A model generated the notes under the pieces. It did not search any database. It saw nothing but the letters and a program-made list of their open reading frames with translations, and was not told the origin of the DNA. From assembly GCF_010093535.1 (NCBI RefSeq), contig NW_022985171.1, forward strand, positions 1,584,769 to 1,648,768: 64,000 nucleotides of DNA, in the 5' to 3' direction. The stretch is from Lindgomyces ingoldianus. Lineage: Eukaryota; Ascomycota; Dothideomycetes; Pleosporales; Lindgomycetaceae. Below are positions 50,401 through 60,849 of this stretch, piece by piece. Numbering within the stretch: the stretch's first letter is position 1; each line of letters starts with the position of its first letter. Position numbers and translations under genes: made by a program.

Positions 50401-51734
50401 TATAAAATAAAAAAGTTATCTATCTAAAAAAAACTTATAGGAACCTAGACCTAATATTAGCTTAAACACATTAAAAGTGTTTTAAAAAAGTAGAGGAATA
50501 TATAGCAAAAGATTAAATTATGCTAGTTTAGGTTAAACTTTTTAAAAAAAAGGAAGTAACTTAACAGATTAAGTATAGCTACTTTTACCTTATTTTTTCC
50601 TTACTTAAGGTTTTTTTAATAAGAGGTGTTTAATAGCGCTATAAGAATAAGAAGACAACATAGCCTATTTAGACCTAAGATTCCTTAGTTAGACTAAGTA
50701 AAGCTATTCTAGTATAAAATAGCTTACTAGAGTTAAGAAGAGGGTTATTTTAACCTAGGGAAATCTATTATGTAGAAGAAATAAACATCCTAGCCTAGAA
50801 TAACCTATACTAGCAAGAAAAAGGCAGAGTTTAAGTCTAGCAGAACATTCTAAAATTTTTAGGATAAAAGAGCTGTAAAGTAAGTAAGCTAGAAGCAGAT
50901 TAATCTATTACTACTAAGACAGTTACACTTTAAGTCTAAAAAACATAATGCAAGAGTATTTAACCTTATTAAGAAAAAAAGAAAGAAGCTTAAGCTAAAG
51001 AACCTAAAACTACACTATACTATGCATTCTTAACTATTTTTACTATAGGATGCGCTAGATCACACTAGATTGTGCTATTAGGGCCCTAGATTAGATATTA
51101 AGGTCCTCTGTAGGTGAATTTGTGACAGTAGAACAACTATTAGGATATTTCTTATTATACCTAGTTAGCTACCTCTTTTTAGCTAAGGTTTAATCCTAAC
51201 TAGCCTTATTCCTAATATTATTAGCCTTATTATGCTCTTTAGAGACGCAGTAGATTGCATTAGTAGCTTTAGCAGCATTAATGTAACAATGTTGCTTAGC
51301 TTTAGTAACACAGACACCTTTAACACTATATTTCTTCTATTATGCTAGTTAGCGCTAGAATAGTTAAGAATAGCGCGCACCTACCTTTTTAGATAAAGTT
51401 ATTACAGCTTTATTCTTATTAAAGTCTTTCTTAAGCGCCTTACACTTCTTTTTCTCTTTCTTAGCAATATTAGCTTTAGAGTAGGCGCGCTTCTTAAAAA
51501 TAACTCTAGTCTCAGCAATTTTGCCTATAGCGCTACTGTGCGCGTACAGATGGTTGTTATACAGGATTTTGTTTTTGCTGTGAACTATTAAGAGCTAGAA
51601 TAGGGCTAATTAAGCTAGATTATGCTACAACAGGAAGACTTACGCCTAAAAGAACTAAATAATAGTGTTTGCCTACAACATAACTATTATGTTAGCCTAC
51701 GCTAACTAAGCAGGGTTAAGTAAATTAATAGGGG

Positions 51735-51998
51735 CTAAAACATTAAGCACAGCGTCCTTAAAAGCCTGTTGTTTAGGTTTAAAGGTAATAGGGAGCTATC
51801 TAGGGTTAGCCTAGACAGACTGCGCGTAAATACACTAGAAGAAGCTAGAATACGCACCTTAAAGCACTTCTTACTAGATTTAAGGCAATAAGCACACTTA
51901 GTGTACTTAATTCCCTCTTCCTTTATGCCACAACGCAACTTGTTGTTTACAAGCATATAACAGCTACTACTCTTATCTATAATGCCCTTGCAGGACAT
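51735..51998 (-). CDS. Antisense cysteine-rich small ORF within Gypsy-201 (hypothetical)
   Basis: 87 codons reading against the element. The N-terminal half has spaced cysteines (positions 3, 13, 23, 36, 39 and 45) and many Lys, somewhat like a small zinc-binding or GAG-related protein. It lies in the 2-kb non-pol region between integrase and 3' LTR. It stays open while the sense frames around it are full of stops. It could be a remnant of a second element-borne ORF or chance; family not recognised. Confidence 0.3.
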   Translation of the reverse strand: MSCKGIIDKSSSCYMLVNNKLRCGIKEEGIKYTKCAYCLKSSKKCFKVRILASSSVFTRSLSRLTLDSSLLPLNLNNRLLRTLCLMF

Positions 51999-52604
51999 TT
52001 TGTTAACACATTAAACATAAAGGTTATTAGAGCATAAGTTTATGTTAGTAGAAGCTAATTAATCTTTCTTAAAAGAAACTATAGCTAGATTGCAATAAAG
52101 TAAGCCGCAGAGGTCTATTTTAGAGTTGTTAAGTAAAGTTAAGCACAAGGGAAAGAGCTAAGAGCAGATTAAGCAACAGGTAGGCGTAAGCAGGGTAGGA
52201 TAGGACTATTAAAGCTTGTTAGCACCCCTTTGTGCTAAATTGCGCTAGAGTAGCTTAGAATGTACTTACCTTAAAAAGTTTAGAATCTTCTAAATTCTAA
52301 GCTGTAAAGAGGGCAGAGGTGTAAAGGAGATAGATTTCTAGGATAGTTAGACCCTATATATACTGTCCTAACTGCTACTCTATTAGCGTAAGATATACTG
52401 CTATTTTACTTTTACTTTTACTTTGTACTTTTACTTTACCTTTACCTAATAACTCTAGGTTATTTTTAAATAAACTTGCATAGAATTAACTAAAATAGGC
52501 AGGAGCAAGTTTTTAGGGCATTACATAACACTTTCTTGTGCTACTTAGGCCTATTGTCATCTGTTCTATCCTCTAAGTTGTAGGACTACTATAAGGGGGG
52601 ATAA

Positions 52605-52805
52605 TGTAAGGCCAGATGTCCTAGAACAGGCCAGTATGGCCTCACCTGACCTGTTTAGAGGTCGTATGACCTGTGCTTTGTATATAAGCATGAATCCTAA
52701 CAAGCGAAGCTTGGCAGCAATTTGTCTCTCTTACAATACACTCCTATCTTTCTCCGAAAGCTTGCTCTCAGTGCTATCCGTGCTATTTACCATCCCATCT
52801 TTACA
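52605..52805 (+). repeat. 3' LTR of Gypsy-201
   Basis: 201 bp, same ends as the 5' LTR; differs only by C/T and G/A substitutions where checked by eye. Confidence 0.92.
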
Positions 52806-53059
52806 CTTCTCCTAACACAGTTTTCCCTCACTAAGGTTTTCCAGAGTTCAGTCACCAGTGATGGGTACTGCCCAGGCGTGACCCGTACGGTCACCACCGC
52901 AGGTCCGCCTATAGCCAGTGCAAGCTTTGTGGCTAACTATGTACTCTTTTTTCCTACTAGGTTTTTAATAAGGCTAGTCACACTACTTTTGTACATAGAA
53001 TTTAACACTACCTATCCTTTTCTAGGTCTCGGGACGAGCCCTAAGAAGAGGGGAGGCTA

Positions 53060-53234
53060 TGTCACAGTTATGTTACAGCTATCCAACCCCTGAGTACCTT
53101 AAGGGCTTGGCACGGGGTATATAGGCTCCTCGGCCTCCGTACCTCTGCCTCCAACCCTAAGGTTTACTCTCGTTACCCCCCCTATCCTGCATTCCCTCTC
53201 TGTGACCTGTGTTTCCTGCTCGATACCTCTCACA
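53060..53234 (+). repeat. Right 175-bp LTR
   Basis: TGTCACAGTTATG...ACCTCTCACA, with a TATATAGG box at 53118 typical of an LTR promoter. A 5' fragment of the same LTR occurs at 62865-62922. Confidence 0.85.
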
Positions 53235-56200
53235 GTTATACTTTTGCTACATAGTCTAGTTTATCTTTTTTTATGTAGATAAGAATATTATCTAGGTAGA
53301 CTAGAACAAAGATGTCTAGGTATAAGTTAAGTGTAGTGTTAATTACTCTTTAGAAGGTTGCAGGTGCGTTAGTAAGCCTAAATAGTATAATAAAAAGCTT
53401 ATAAAAAGCTTATAAAGTTTTAAAAGCTGTTATCTATTTATGTTTTTTTTATTTTTATTTTATTAAATCTATCTTAGACATTAAACTTTATAAAGTGTAT
53501 AGTTTCTTTTAGCTAATTTATAATGTTTTAAATAATAAAAAGAGGGAACTAATTTTTTATAGTATTTTTATTTAAGGTCTAGTAGTCTTAGTAGACTCTT
53601 ACTTTTTATTTTTATTTTTTATAAAGACTACTGCTAATGCTATAAGGCTTTTACTCTTTTTAGATATAGCCTCTTACTAGCATGTAATTAATATATTCTT
53701 ATAATGCTTTTTTCTAAGCTGCTATAAGAGGGTGTAGCTTATATATCTTTAGCTAGGGATTAGGCTTAAGGTTAATTACATAGTTCTAGAGTTAATGTAA
53801 AGGAAGTTCTTCTAGGTTCTTAGAGGTTATAAACATGTTTTTATAACTATAGTATTTTTTTAGTAAGTCTTTCTTAGGTTTTTTTATAATTTTGTAAATT
53901 TTTACTTAGTTTAGGTCTTTTTTTTTTAAACTTTTTAAAGAAGACTTTCTTTAACTTTTTTTTATTATGTAGATAGCACATGCTTTTAGTTCTTAGTAGG
54001 GGAATTTCTAAGGTCCTGTCTTCTTTTAAGGGCTGTCTAGTCCTTAGTTAGTTTATATGCGTGCTAGATAACTATTCTTATAGCATGCTGTTCTTATTAT
54101 TTATGCGTGCTTAGTTTTAAGTTGTATTATTATTATTTACTAGTTAATTTTAAAGTTATGTTTATAAAGCTAATTATATTTTAATATAATTTAGTATTTT
54201 CCTTTAAGTAGTAGTATGCTAAATAATATTTAGTTATTTATGTCTTTAGTTTTTATAACTAGTTTTTTAGTCTTAAGCTAGATCTTTTCTCTACTATACT
54301 TAATTAGTAACATGTTAGCTAGGGATACTCTAAAGAGTTTTTTTTTTACTTAAAAAGGTATCTTATTTTAGTTAACCTAGGTAGAATTAATTACTATAAA
54401 CGTATAGCTGCTATCTATTAGCGTAAGGCCCTCTTATTTGCAGCCTATGTGTCTTAGGGTGACTTTAGCTGTTAGGCTTCTTTTAGGTCTTTATTCTACT
54501 GCTATTAAAACTTTTATGTTATAGTAAATTTTATTATAGTTTATGCTAACATTATTTTCTTTAATGTTTAGAATGTAGTGTATTTGTTTATTTACTTAGT
54601 TAGCAGTAACTTTAAATTTTTAATAGTCTTTTACTATATAGTCTTCTACTAGGCAGTTAATGCTTTTTACTTTATAGTAGTGCAGGAGTTAATTATTCTG
54701 TTAGTTAGCCTTTTATTAGAAATAGTAGAAAGAGTAATTAAAGGCCTTTTTACATTTAGTCTAGAGCTTTCTTTTGTAAATTAGGCCTATACTGCAGTGC
54801 TAATAGTTTAGCATTTTACACATAGTAGCTAGTCTAGTTAAGGTGTCTATAAACTGTTTACTTTTTTATGCTCTAATTAGCTACTATCTAGCCTAGTGTT
54901 TAGTTAGCTAGTGCTAGACGCAGTATTTATTTATGCACAAGTACTAAGTATATAAGCATTGTTTAAGGTTAGTATAAATTAGTATAGGTTATATTTAAGC
55001 CTATTATAAGTATTCTTTTATCCTAATTATCTGCAGGGGGTGGCTTCTGTATTTACATTATGTAAGGACGGAGCTCTGTACCACTACGCCAATACAACCA
55101 AAAAGGTGCGAATAATCAACCAACAGTTAATTATTGCGTACAGAATAGTATATATACCCGTCGCACGTAAGCACCATCTCGGCCTTACACGTAAGCGCCA
55201 TCCCGGCCTTACATTATCCCCCTTCTTAGCAGACGCATGTCCCAGGCGTCACATGACCTACCCGCAGCTCAGAGGCGCCTATGCGCATGTCTCGGTTACC
55301 GGCCAGAGGCTGACCACCTGCGGCCCAGAGGCGCGGGATAAACACGACGCAACGCTCAGTGGCCACGCCAGCTAAGCCATACACACTAGACCTCCCAGCA
55401 GCTACAACGTGGCGCCAGAAGAGGCCGCCTCACGTTTCAGTCTAAAAACTGGCTAAGCTGTCCAAGGTGTGGGTCGAACGCGCGACCGTCCTTGTCGTTA
55501 GTTGATTATTATGTAAGGACGGAGCTCTGTACCACTACGCCAATACAACCAAAAAGGTGCGAATAATCAACCAACAGTTAATTATTGCGTACAGAATAGT
55601 ATATATACCCGTCGCACGTAAGCACCATCTCGGCCTTACACGTAAGCGCCATCCCGGCCTTACACATTAGAAGTTGTTGTGTTGCTTGCTTTTACATAGA
55701 ATATAGTATTTATAAACTTATTACTCCTCTAGTTCCTTTCTTATTACTGCTAACACTAGAGGTAGTGTATTTAGTTGTTTGTTAGATAAAGCTAAGGTCT
55801 AAAGGGGTGTCTAGTGCTAGTTAAAGCTTTTCTTTTTTACTAGTATTTTTTAAAAAACCTTTATTATTCTTCTTTATTTAATATATTATAGTAGACTATA
55901 GTAATCCTTTTTATAACTTTATAGGTGTTATAGTTGTTGTCTAGAACTACTTTATAAAGTCTTATTTTATAAAGGTTATAGTTATGTAGTTTTTTATATT
56001 TTTAGTAATCTTTTTACTTAAACTGTTATTTTAGTTTCTTAGGTAAAATGCCTAACTTATTTTACTTAAAAGGGTATAGTTTTTCTTTTTTTTTATATTT
56101 TTAATATAGTTAGCTACTTATGTTAAATTTTACTATTCTTTAAAAACTACAGCTTGTTTAATAGCCTTAGAGATACTGTCTTCTTTTTAGACCTTTACTA

Positions 56201-57434
56201 CCTAATAGTCTACTAAATAGTTAGAGGATTTATAATTAGCTTTATATCTCTAGTAGAGTTGTTTATTAAGCCTGTTATGTATTTCTTTTTGTGTTAGGCC
56301 TTTGTTAGCATATATAGCTTTAGTAGCTAACTTAATATTTTTATTCTCTAGTTACTTAGAGTTTAGATATTTCTAATAAAAGTAGCCTACTTTTTTATAG
56401 TTAAGGTATGCTTTTTTTTAAGCTATTTTTTTTATTTTTTATTTAAAAGTAGCCTTACACTTTAAAGAGAACTACTCTTTTTTTTTAAAAAAAAAAGCTA
56501 TACATATGCTTAGCGTAACTAAGATTTATAGGTTTGCTATTAAACTATAAGGTTTTTTTCTTTTTCTAGAACTAATTAAGTTTTAAAGTTATTACACCTA
56601 TTTTTTTATGTTGCTTAGCATGTCTTTTATTATAAGTAAGTGCTTTTTAGACATATTTCTTAAAGTTTTTAAGCTTTTTTATGTAAGTAAATTTGTTTTT
56701 AATTATGTTTAAAAGCCTATTATAAAACATTTATTTTATTACTCTCTAATCTGTCTATTTATAGATAACTAGTTACTTTCTAAAGTAGGCAGCGTATTAT
56801 TAGACAGAGCTTTTTTTTGGTTATAGAAAGTCTATTTTATTAACTACTAGTTTTTTTTAGTTAGCTAGCCTATAAATTATAGTTAAGGCTACTTTAAAAG
56901 AATTAATATCTTTAAAGACTTTTTATGTTTCTAGTAGTAAAAGTTCTTTATTTATTTAATAGTTTATCTAATTATTAGCATGTAGTTAGAACTATATAGC
57001 AGGTAATTCTTTTAAGTGTAGGCTTATTTATAAAATTATTTCTTTATTAGTCTTAAAAGCACTCTTATTATATTATATATAAAAGTGGCACTTTATAAAG
57101 AAGAGTTTTAAGTCTTTAGTAAAGCTGTTAAATGCTTTAAGTAAGGTAAAGCATAAAGTTTTTTTAGATTTAGTACTGTTTTTTTCTTAAGTAATATTTT
57201 AAAGGTTAGCTACTTCTAGCTAAAAGGCCTATAGTTATAGGACACTTAAAAGTCTTTATTATGCTTATTACTAAAAAGGTTGCTTAAGATGTTCTAGCTT
57301 ATTATAGAGGTATAATATCTAGTAGTTCTGTGCTTCTTTAGTAGCTATAAGGGTCTAGCTAGTGCTAGCAGCTAAGGCACCTGTTATGCTAATGTCTAAA
57401 GTAGTAGCTATACTTTATAGGTAGTAGTAATTAC
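53235..57434 (-). pseudogene. Gypsy-606 gag and pol 5' half (gag to reverse transcriptase), RIP-inactivated
   Basis: Minus-strand continuation of Gypsy-606, starting at the right LTR with gag and reaching the reverse transcriptase box YLDNILIYI (53275-53298) beside the inserted LARD-like element. Strongly T/A-shifted with stops throughout. Split by the TRIM at 55061-55664. Confidence 0.72.
55061..55664 (-). mobile_element. TRIM-like miniature LTR element (604 bp) with tRNA-like segment
   Basis: Direct terminal repeats 55061-55213 and 55512-55664, both 153 bp and practically identical, bounded by a perfect CATTA duplication (55056-55060, 55665-55669). The internal part is only 298 bp and GC-rich. 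Read on the minus strand, the purine tract GAAGGGGGATAA abuts the downstream LTR, as in Gypsy-201, and the LTR begins TGTAAGGCCGG like that family. At the LTR/internal junction an 8-bp inverted repeat (CCGTCCTT/AAGGACGG) sits between a box-A-like TGGCGTAGTGG and a box-B-like GCGTTCGACCC. No coding capacity. Almost unaffected by RIP although inside a heavily mutated Gypsy. Confidence 0.82.
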
Positions 57435-58040
57435 TGTTATAATTCTTACTTTAATAAAATAGTATTTTTAGAAGTACTATAGCCTATAGTTATGTTAGAG
57501 AGTAAGGGGAAAAACTTAGCTAGATTAGGTGTACAGTCTGTTAAGCAGAGTATAGGTAAGGTGGGGGTAAAGAAGGCAGATTATAGTTTAGCCTAGTAGC
57601 TGTATAGGGAGCTAGCAAACCTAATCTAAAAGAATAGAAAAGAAGGTATATATAGTGTAAGATATATAAGGCAGTAATGTTCTTTTTATAAAAGTTTTAA
57701 TGCCTCTTAGTCTATTAAGTAGGTAAAGACTAAATAGTAATTACAGCTTTCTAGCTATAGTTGTGATTAAGATTATATACATAGGGTTTACATGCAGTGC
57801 ATGCTATGCATGTTTGCATGTTTGTTGCCTGCATAGCCTGCATAGCCTGTAAACCTGCAAAGCCTGTAGTCTTATTAGATAATGCACTCTGCTAGGCTTT
57901 TGTCTAAAAGCTGGAGCTATTCCTTATCTGTCCTGTCACGTGACTTGTCTAACATAGGGTTAAGCGTTTTCCATCTCTTGTCGCTTAGGCTGTAAGAAAC
58001 AGCTAATAGGGAAATTACAGTCAGTTTATTGGCTGTAACA
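57435..58040 (-). repeat. 5' LTR (right) of the 606-bp-LTR Gypsy
   Basis: 606 bp, same length as the left LTR. Its last ~170 bp (to 58040) are much less RIP-mutated than the same part of the left LTR, while its first part is more mutated, so mutation was patchy along the copies. Confidence 0.9.
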
Positions 58041-58232
58041 TGTAATTAGACTAAGCATAACATGTAAACATGTAAGTAAAAAGTAAAAGTAGTATCTAAA
58101 TAATATTCTAGGCTGTACTATACTATATAGTGCTAGAGCAGGTTGTTATAGGCTATAATAGAGTTTGTTAGGGTGTAGTCTTGGCAAAAGTAGACAACTT
58201 AGGTGTGTAAGCAACTCGCCTGTGAAGTACGT

Positions 58233-58486
58233 TAATAGTGTTTATGTAAACTACTAGAAGAGAATTAAATGTAACTAGCACTTTAAAACTACTTCTTCTT
58301 AGAATAATTAACTAAAGTTAACACTAACATAGAGAGATCTAAAGTAAAAAATAAGTAAAAGAGATAATAGAAGTGTTTATAAATTAGCTTATTAAGCTCT
58401 CTAGAAAGTATTTAAAGCTAAAAAAAAGTTAAAAAAAGTTAAAAAGCTAGTAACTATAATGCTAAGTAACATATAGCCTATCTTTA
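58233..58486 (+). mobile_element. Internal (gag-start) remnant of the older Gypsy-201 copy
   Basis: Continues the element whose LTR is at 20306: it aligns with 45560-45740 (GAGAATTAGATG / GAGAATTAAATG and following). Heavily A/T-shifted. Ends at a family-3 Pogo-like end at 58487. Confidence 0.75.
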
Positions 58487-58757
58487 ACGTATTTTACAAG
58501 CAAGTAGTCTATAAAAGTAAACGGTCCACTTCAACAACCTTTTATACATAAATTACACTTTACTCTATAATGCCTATATTAATTTATTAAATAATAATAA
58601 AAATATAATTAATAATATATGCTTTATAAATAGTGTAAGTTTTAGCTTAGTAACTTTACTAGAAGTAGGAGTTAATCTTATACTATTTTAAACTATTTTA
58701 CTTATCTTTTACTTATTATTTAATAGCTAACTTAAACTTACTTTATATATAACTATA
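58487..58757 (+). mobile_element. Fragment of Pogo-like family-3 element
   Basis: Starts ACGTATTTTAC after TTA and matches the 20242 fragment over about 60 bp. The rest is A/T-rich without coding features, until a family-2 element at 58758. No closing terminal repeat was seen. Confidence 0.45.
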
Positions 58758-60621
58758 ACGTACCTAACAGGTTGGCCGGCCACACGGGTTGGCCAGCCAC
58801 TTTTGCCAAGCCTCCACTAAAACTACCCTATTCTAGCGCAAAACAGCCTACTTTAGCCCTGTATAAAGTAATATAACATAAGATATTATTTAGAGTCTAC
58901 TTCTACTACTTTTTTACATGTACATAAGTTATACCTAGTTTAATTACACTACCTGTATTACCTTTAACTTAGCTTACCTCTTTTAGTGCGCACCTATGTT
59001 TTTAGCTTCTTTTTATTACTACACACTCTAAACTTTTTTAAAGCAGTTAGACAAGCTTTATTTTTAACTATTAAAGTCTTTTTTACTTAAATCTGCTTTC
59101 TTTTATGTAATCTATGTTATGTAGTAGCCTTATTTGCTGCTTAAAGCTTTATAATCTTCTTTTACACTAACACTAGCTTATGCGTAATAATTAATGCTCT
59201 CTTTAAAACCTTTTTAAAAGCCTTTACTATAGATGTTAGTAAGCTATTTACATACCTCTAAATTTTTACTTTTATAAGCATTAATTATAACTTAAATTTA
59301 AAGGTATTACTTAGAGTTTATAACTACTAAGGCTTATTATTAATAAGTAGTAGTAGTAATAAAGTATATAACTAGATGTTAAAGGCTATTTTAACTTATT
59401 CTAGGTTAAATAGAACTAAACTAGCGCTTTAAAACCCTTCTTAGATATTACTAGAAGTAATTACTGCATTATAAGTGTGTATAAAGCATAGTAGAAACTT
59501 AAGTTTTATAATATAAGTAATCTAGTTACACATAAAATCTTTAGCTTAGTGCTTATACACCTTCTTTAAAGAGGCAAAACAACTTATATTAAAAGGCTAT
59601 AAAAGGTGTAATAAGTGTAAAAGTATATAAATAGTAATAATTTTATTTTTTTTATAGTACTACTAGAAATTAAGTAAGTTATAGCTCTTATAGCTATTAA
59701 TAATAAAAAGCTAATAAGCGCTTATAACTTTTTTTTTATATGCTTATTAAAGTGCTTTATCTACTATAGCTTAAGCTTATTTATTGTCTAGCTGTTCTTA
59801 GAGACTATAATAACCTAGTTTTAAAGCAGATTCTTCTTCTTATACTAAGCAAAAAAGTAATAGCAGCCCTTAAAAATAATAAAAAGTAAAATAGCCTACT
59901 TTATTATATTAATACTCTAGATAACTATTATCTACTTTTTATTACTTTACTATATTACCTTTAGCTGTCTATGTCTCTTTAAAGCTATAATAACTACTTT
60001 AGTTAATATTTAGCTTATTATAAAGCTTAACTTATTAAAGTTATACATGTTTTTATTCTAAATACTATACTTAGCTTTTATGTTAGCTACTAAGTAAAAC
60101 TAGCCTTAGATAACCTTTAAATTCTTATAAAGCACTTTTTTATAATTATACTTATAATTAAACTTTATTATAAACTTAAGGCAGTGCTTAACCTACATAC
60201 TAGGCTAGTTTAAGCTAACCTAGCCTAGATTACACTCTACGCGTAAAGAATTAGCTATATTAGCTATAGCTTTAAGCCTAAAAAAAAATTTATGTGTAAT
60301 AAGCTTAAGTATATACTTAACAACTACTTTTTTTTTAAGCTTAGTTAGATTTCTTAATTTAGGCTAGCATTCTACTTCTAAAGGCTGTCTAGCGTGTTAA
60401 TTACTTAGTGTTATGTAAAAGACATTATAGATAGCTATAGCATGTTATAAGAAAAGTTTTAAGTCTTATTTAAAAGCCTAAAAAGTAAGCTATATTTAAT
60501 GTTCTTTAAAAGATTTAATCTAGTGTTGTTGTTAAAGCATTATGTAGATAGGTAAAGTATAGTAGAGGCTTAGCAAAAGTGGCTAGCCAACCTGTGTAGC
60601 CGGCTAACCTGTTAGGTACGT
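58758..60621 (-). mobile_element. Pogo/Fot1-like transposon, family 2 (1,864 bp)
   Basis: Terminal repeats ACGTACCTAACAGG... at both ends with a TA duplication (58756-58757, 60622-60623). Each contains the word GGTTGGCC(G/A)GCCAC twice, 17 bp apart. The internal sequence is co-linear with family 1 (similar blocks at the same distances) but more diverged. Minus-strand transposase remnant with stops. A single copy in the window. Confidence 0.85.
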
Positions 60622-60623
60622 TA

Positions 60624-60849
60624 AAAGTTGTTTTATTTTAAATCTAATTTTTTATAATATCTTTATGTTAGTTAGCTTACTCCTCTAGATGGCTACGCAT
60701 CTAGTAGTGGGTCTCTTCTCTGCGTAGCTACGTACGCGGTAGGTGCTGGGCAGCTGTACGCTAACCGTACAGCCTGTAATAAGAGTGAGCAGGCAAGGAT
60801 CTTCTTGTAATTAACTACTGCCCACTCTCTTTGTACAAAGAAAGAGGGT
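60624..60849. other. Unassigned 226 bp
   Basis: Partly non-RIP sequence (60680-60800, with TACGTACGCGG) between the family-2 element and an LTR. No match recognised; may be a flank or remnant of another repeat. Confidence 0.4.

Larger units (their letters stand above)
45307..52805 (+). mobile_element. Complete Ty3/Gypsy retrotransposon Gypsy-201 (7,499 bp)
   Basis: LTRs 45307-45507 and 52605-52805, both 201 bp, TG..CA, with a perfect target duplication CTTCT (45302-45306, 52806-52810). The purine tract AAGGGGGGATAA sits against the 3' LTR. gag carries a decayed CCHC knuckle near 46690-46735 (Cys and His codons turned to Tyr). The reverse transcriptase box is YLNNILVYS at 47963-47989 (Asp to Asn). 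The integrase zinc region and DFITQLPP core lie at about 49350-49560. LTR differences are all transitions. After the integrase there are about 2.1 kb without a pol domain (50500-52600). Inactive by RIP-type stops. Confidence 0.93.
42983..53234 (+). mobile_element. Large non-coding LTR element (LARD-like) with 175-bp LTRs, containing Gypsy-201
   Basis: The right LTR is complete (53060-53234, TGTCACAG...CTCTCACA, 175 bp) and preceded by a purine tract (AAGAAGAGGGGAGG). The left LTR is represented by its last 95 bp (42983-43077) right after the gap; both share the TACCTCTGCCTCC... sequence almost perfectly. The internal part is 43078-45306 plus 52811-53059, about 2.5 kb after removing Gypsy-201. 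No gag or pol motif was seen in it; instead there are a triplet microsatellite, a 22-bp tandem repeat and a ~62-bp tandem repeat. Little RIP near the LTRs. It ends directly against Gypsy-606 at 53235. Confidence 0.72.
33693..58040 (-). mobile_element. Ty3/Gypsy retrotransposon with 606-bp LTRs, interrupted by a 16.5-kb insertion complex and a TRIM
   Basis: LTRs 33693-34298 and 57435-58040, both 606 bp, TG..CA, with a perfect TGTAA target duplication (33688-33692, 58041-58045). pol reads on the minus strand. The reverse-transcriptase box YLDNILIYI lies at 53275-53298 (right of the inserted complex). RNase H (HPIAYY...LNKELKAIV) is at about 36400-36680 and the integrase TDRQTERVN segment at about 35694-35735 (left of it). 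Roughly 400 bp between reverse transcriptase and RNase H are not seen and may lie in the N gap. Inactivated by stops. Inserted in Pogo copy 1. Confidence 0.88.
20559..58232 (+). mobile_element. Pogo/Fot1-like DNA transposon, copy 1, split by nested insertions
   Basis: The left terminal repeat starts ACGTACTTCAC after a TA (20557-20558); the right one ends at 58232 before a TA. Its own pieces are 20559-20619, 26287-26630, 26926-27863, 31594-31773, 33569-33692 and 58046-58232 (small overlaps for target duplications). Subtracting the insertions leaves about 1.83 kb, the length of an undisturbed copy. The decayed transposase reads on the plus strand; the core near 27190-27230 shows the ...INAKK.AI..FIIF segment of DDE_1 transposases with TAG stops in place of Trp and Gln codons. 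Inactive. It was inserted into a Gypsy-201 element just behind that element's LTR. Confidence 0.85.

Noticed and set aside
52722..53093. 123-codon plus-strand frame
   Set aside because: Chimera running from an LTR through the insertion flank into another LTR.
55040..55375. 111-codon plus-strand frame
   Set aside because: Crosses the TRIM terminal repeat and interior; no protein features.
55440..55560. A genuine tRNA gene on the minus strand
   Set aside because: Box-A/B-like words and a stem are present, but the T-arm pairs poorly and the acceptor stem is not visible; treated as tRNA-like element sequence.
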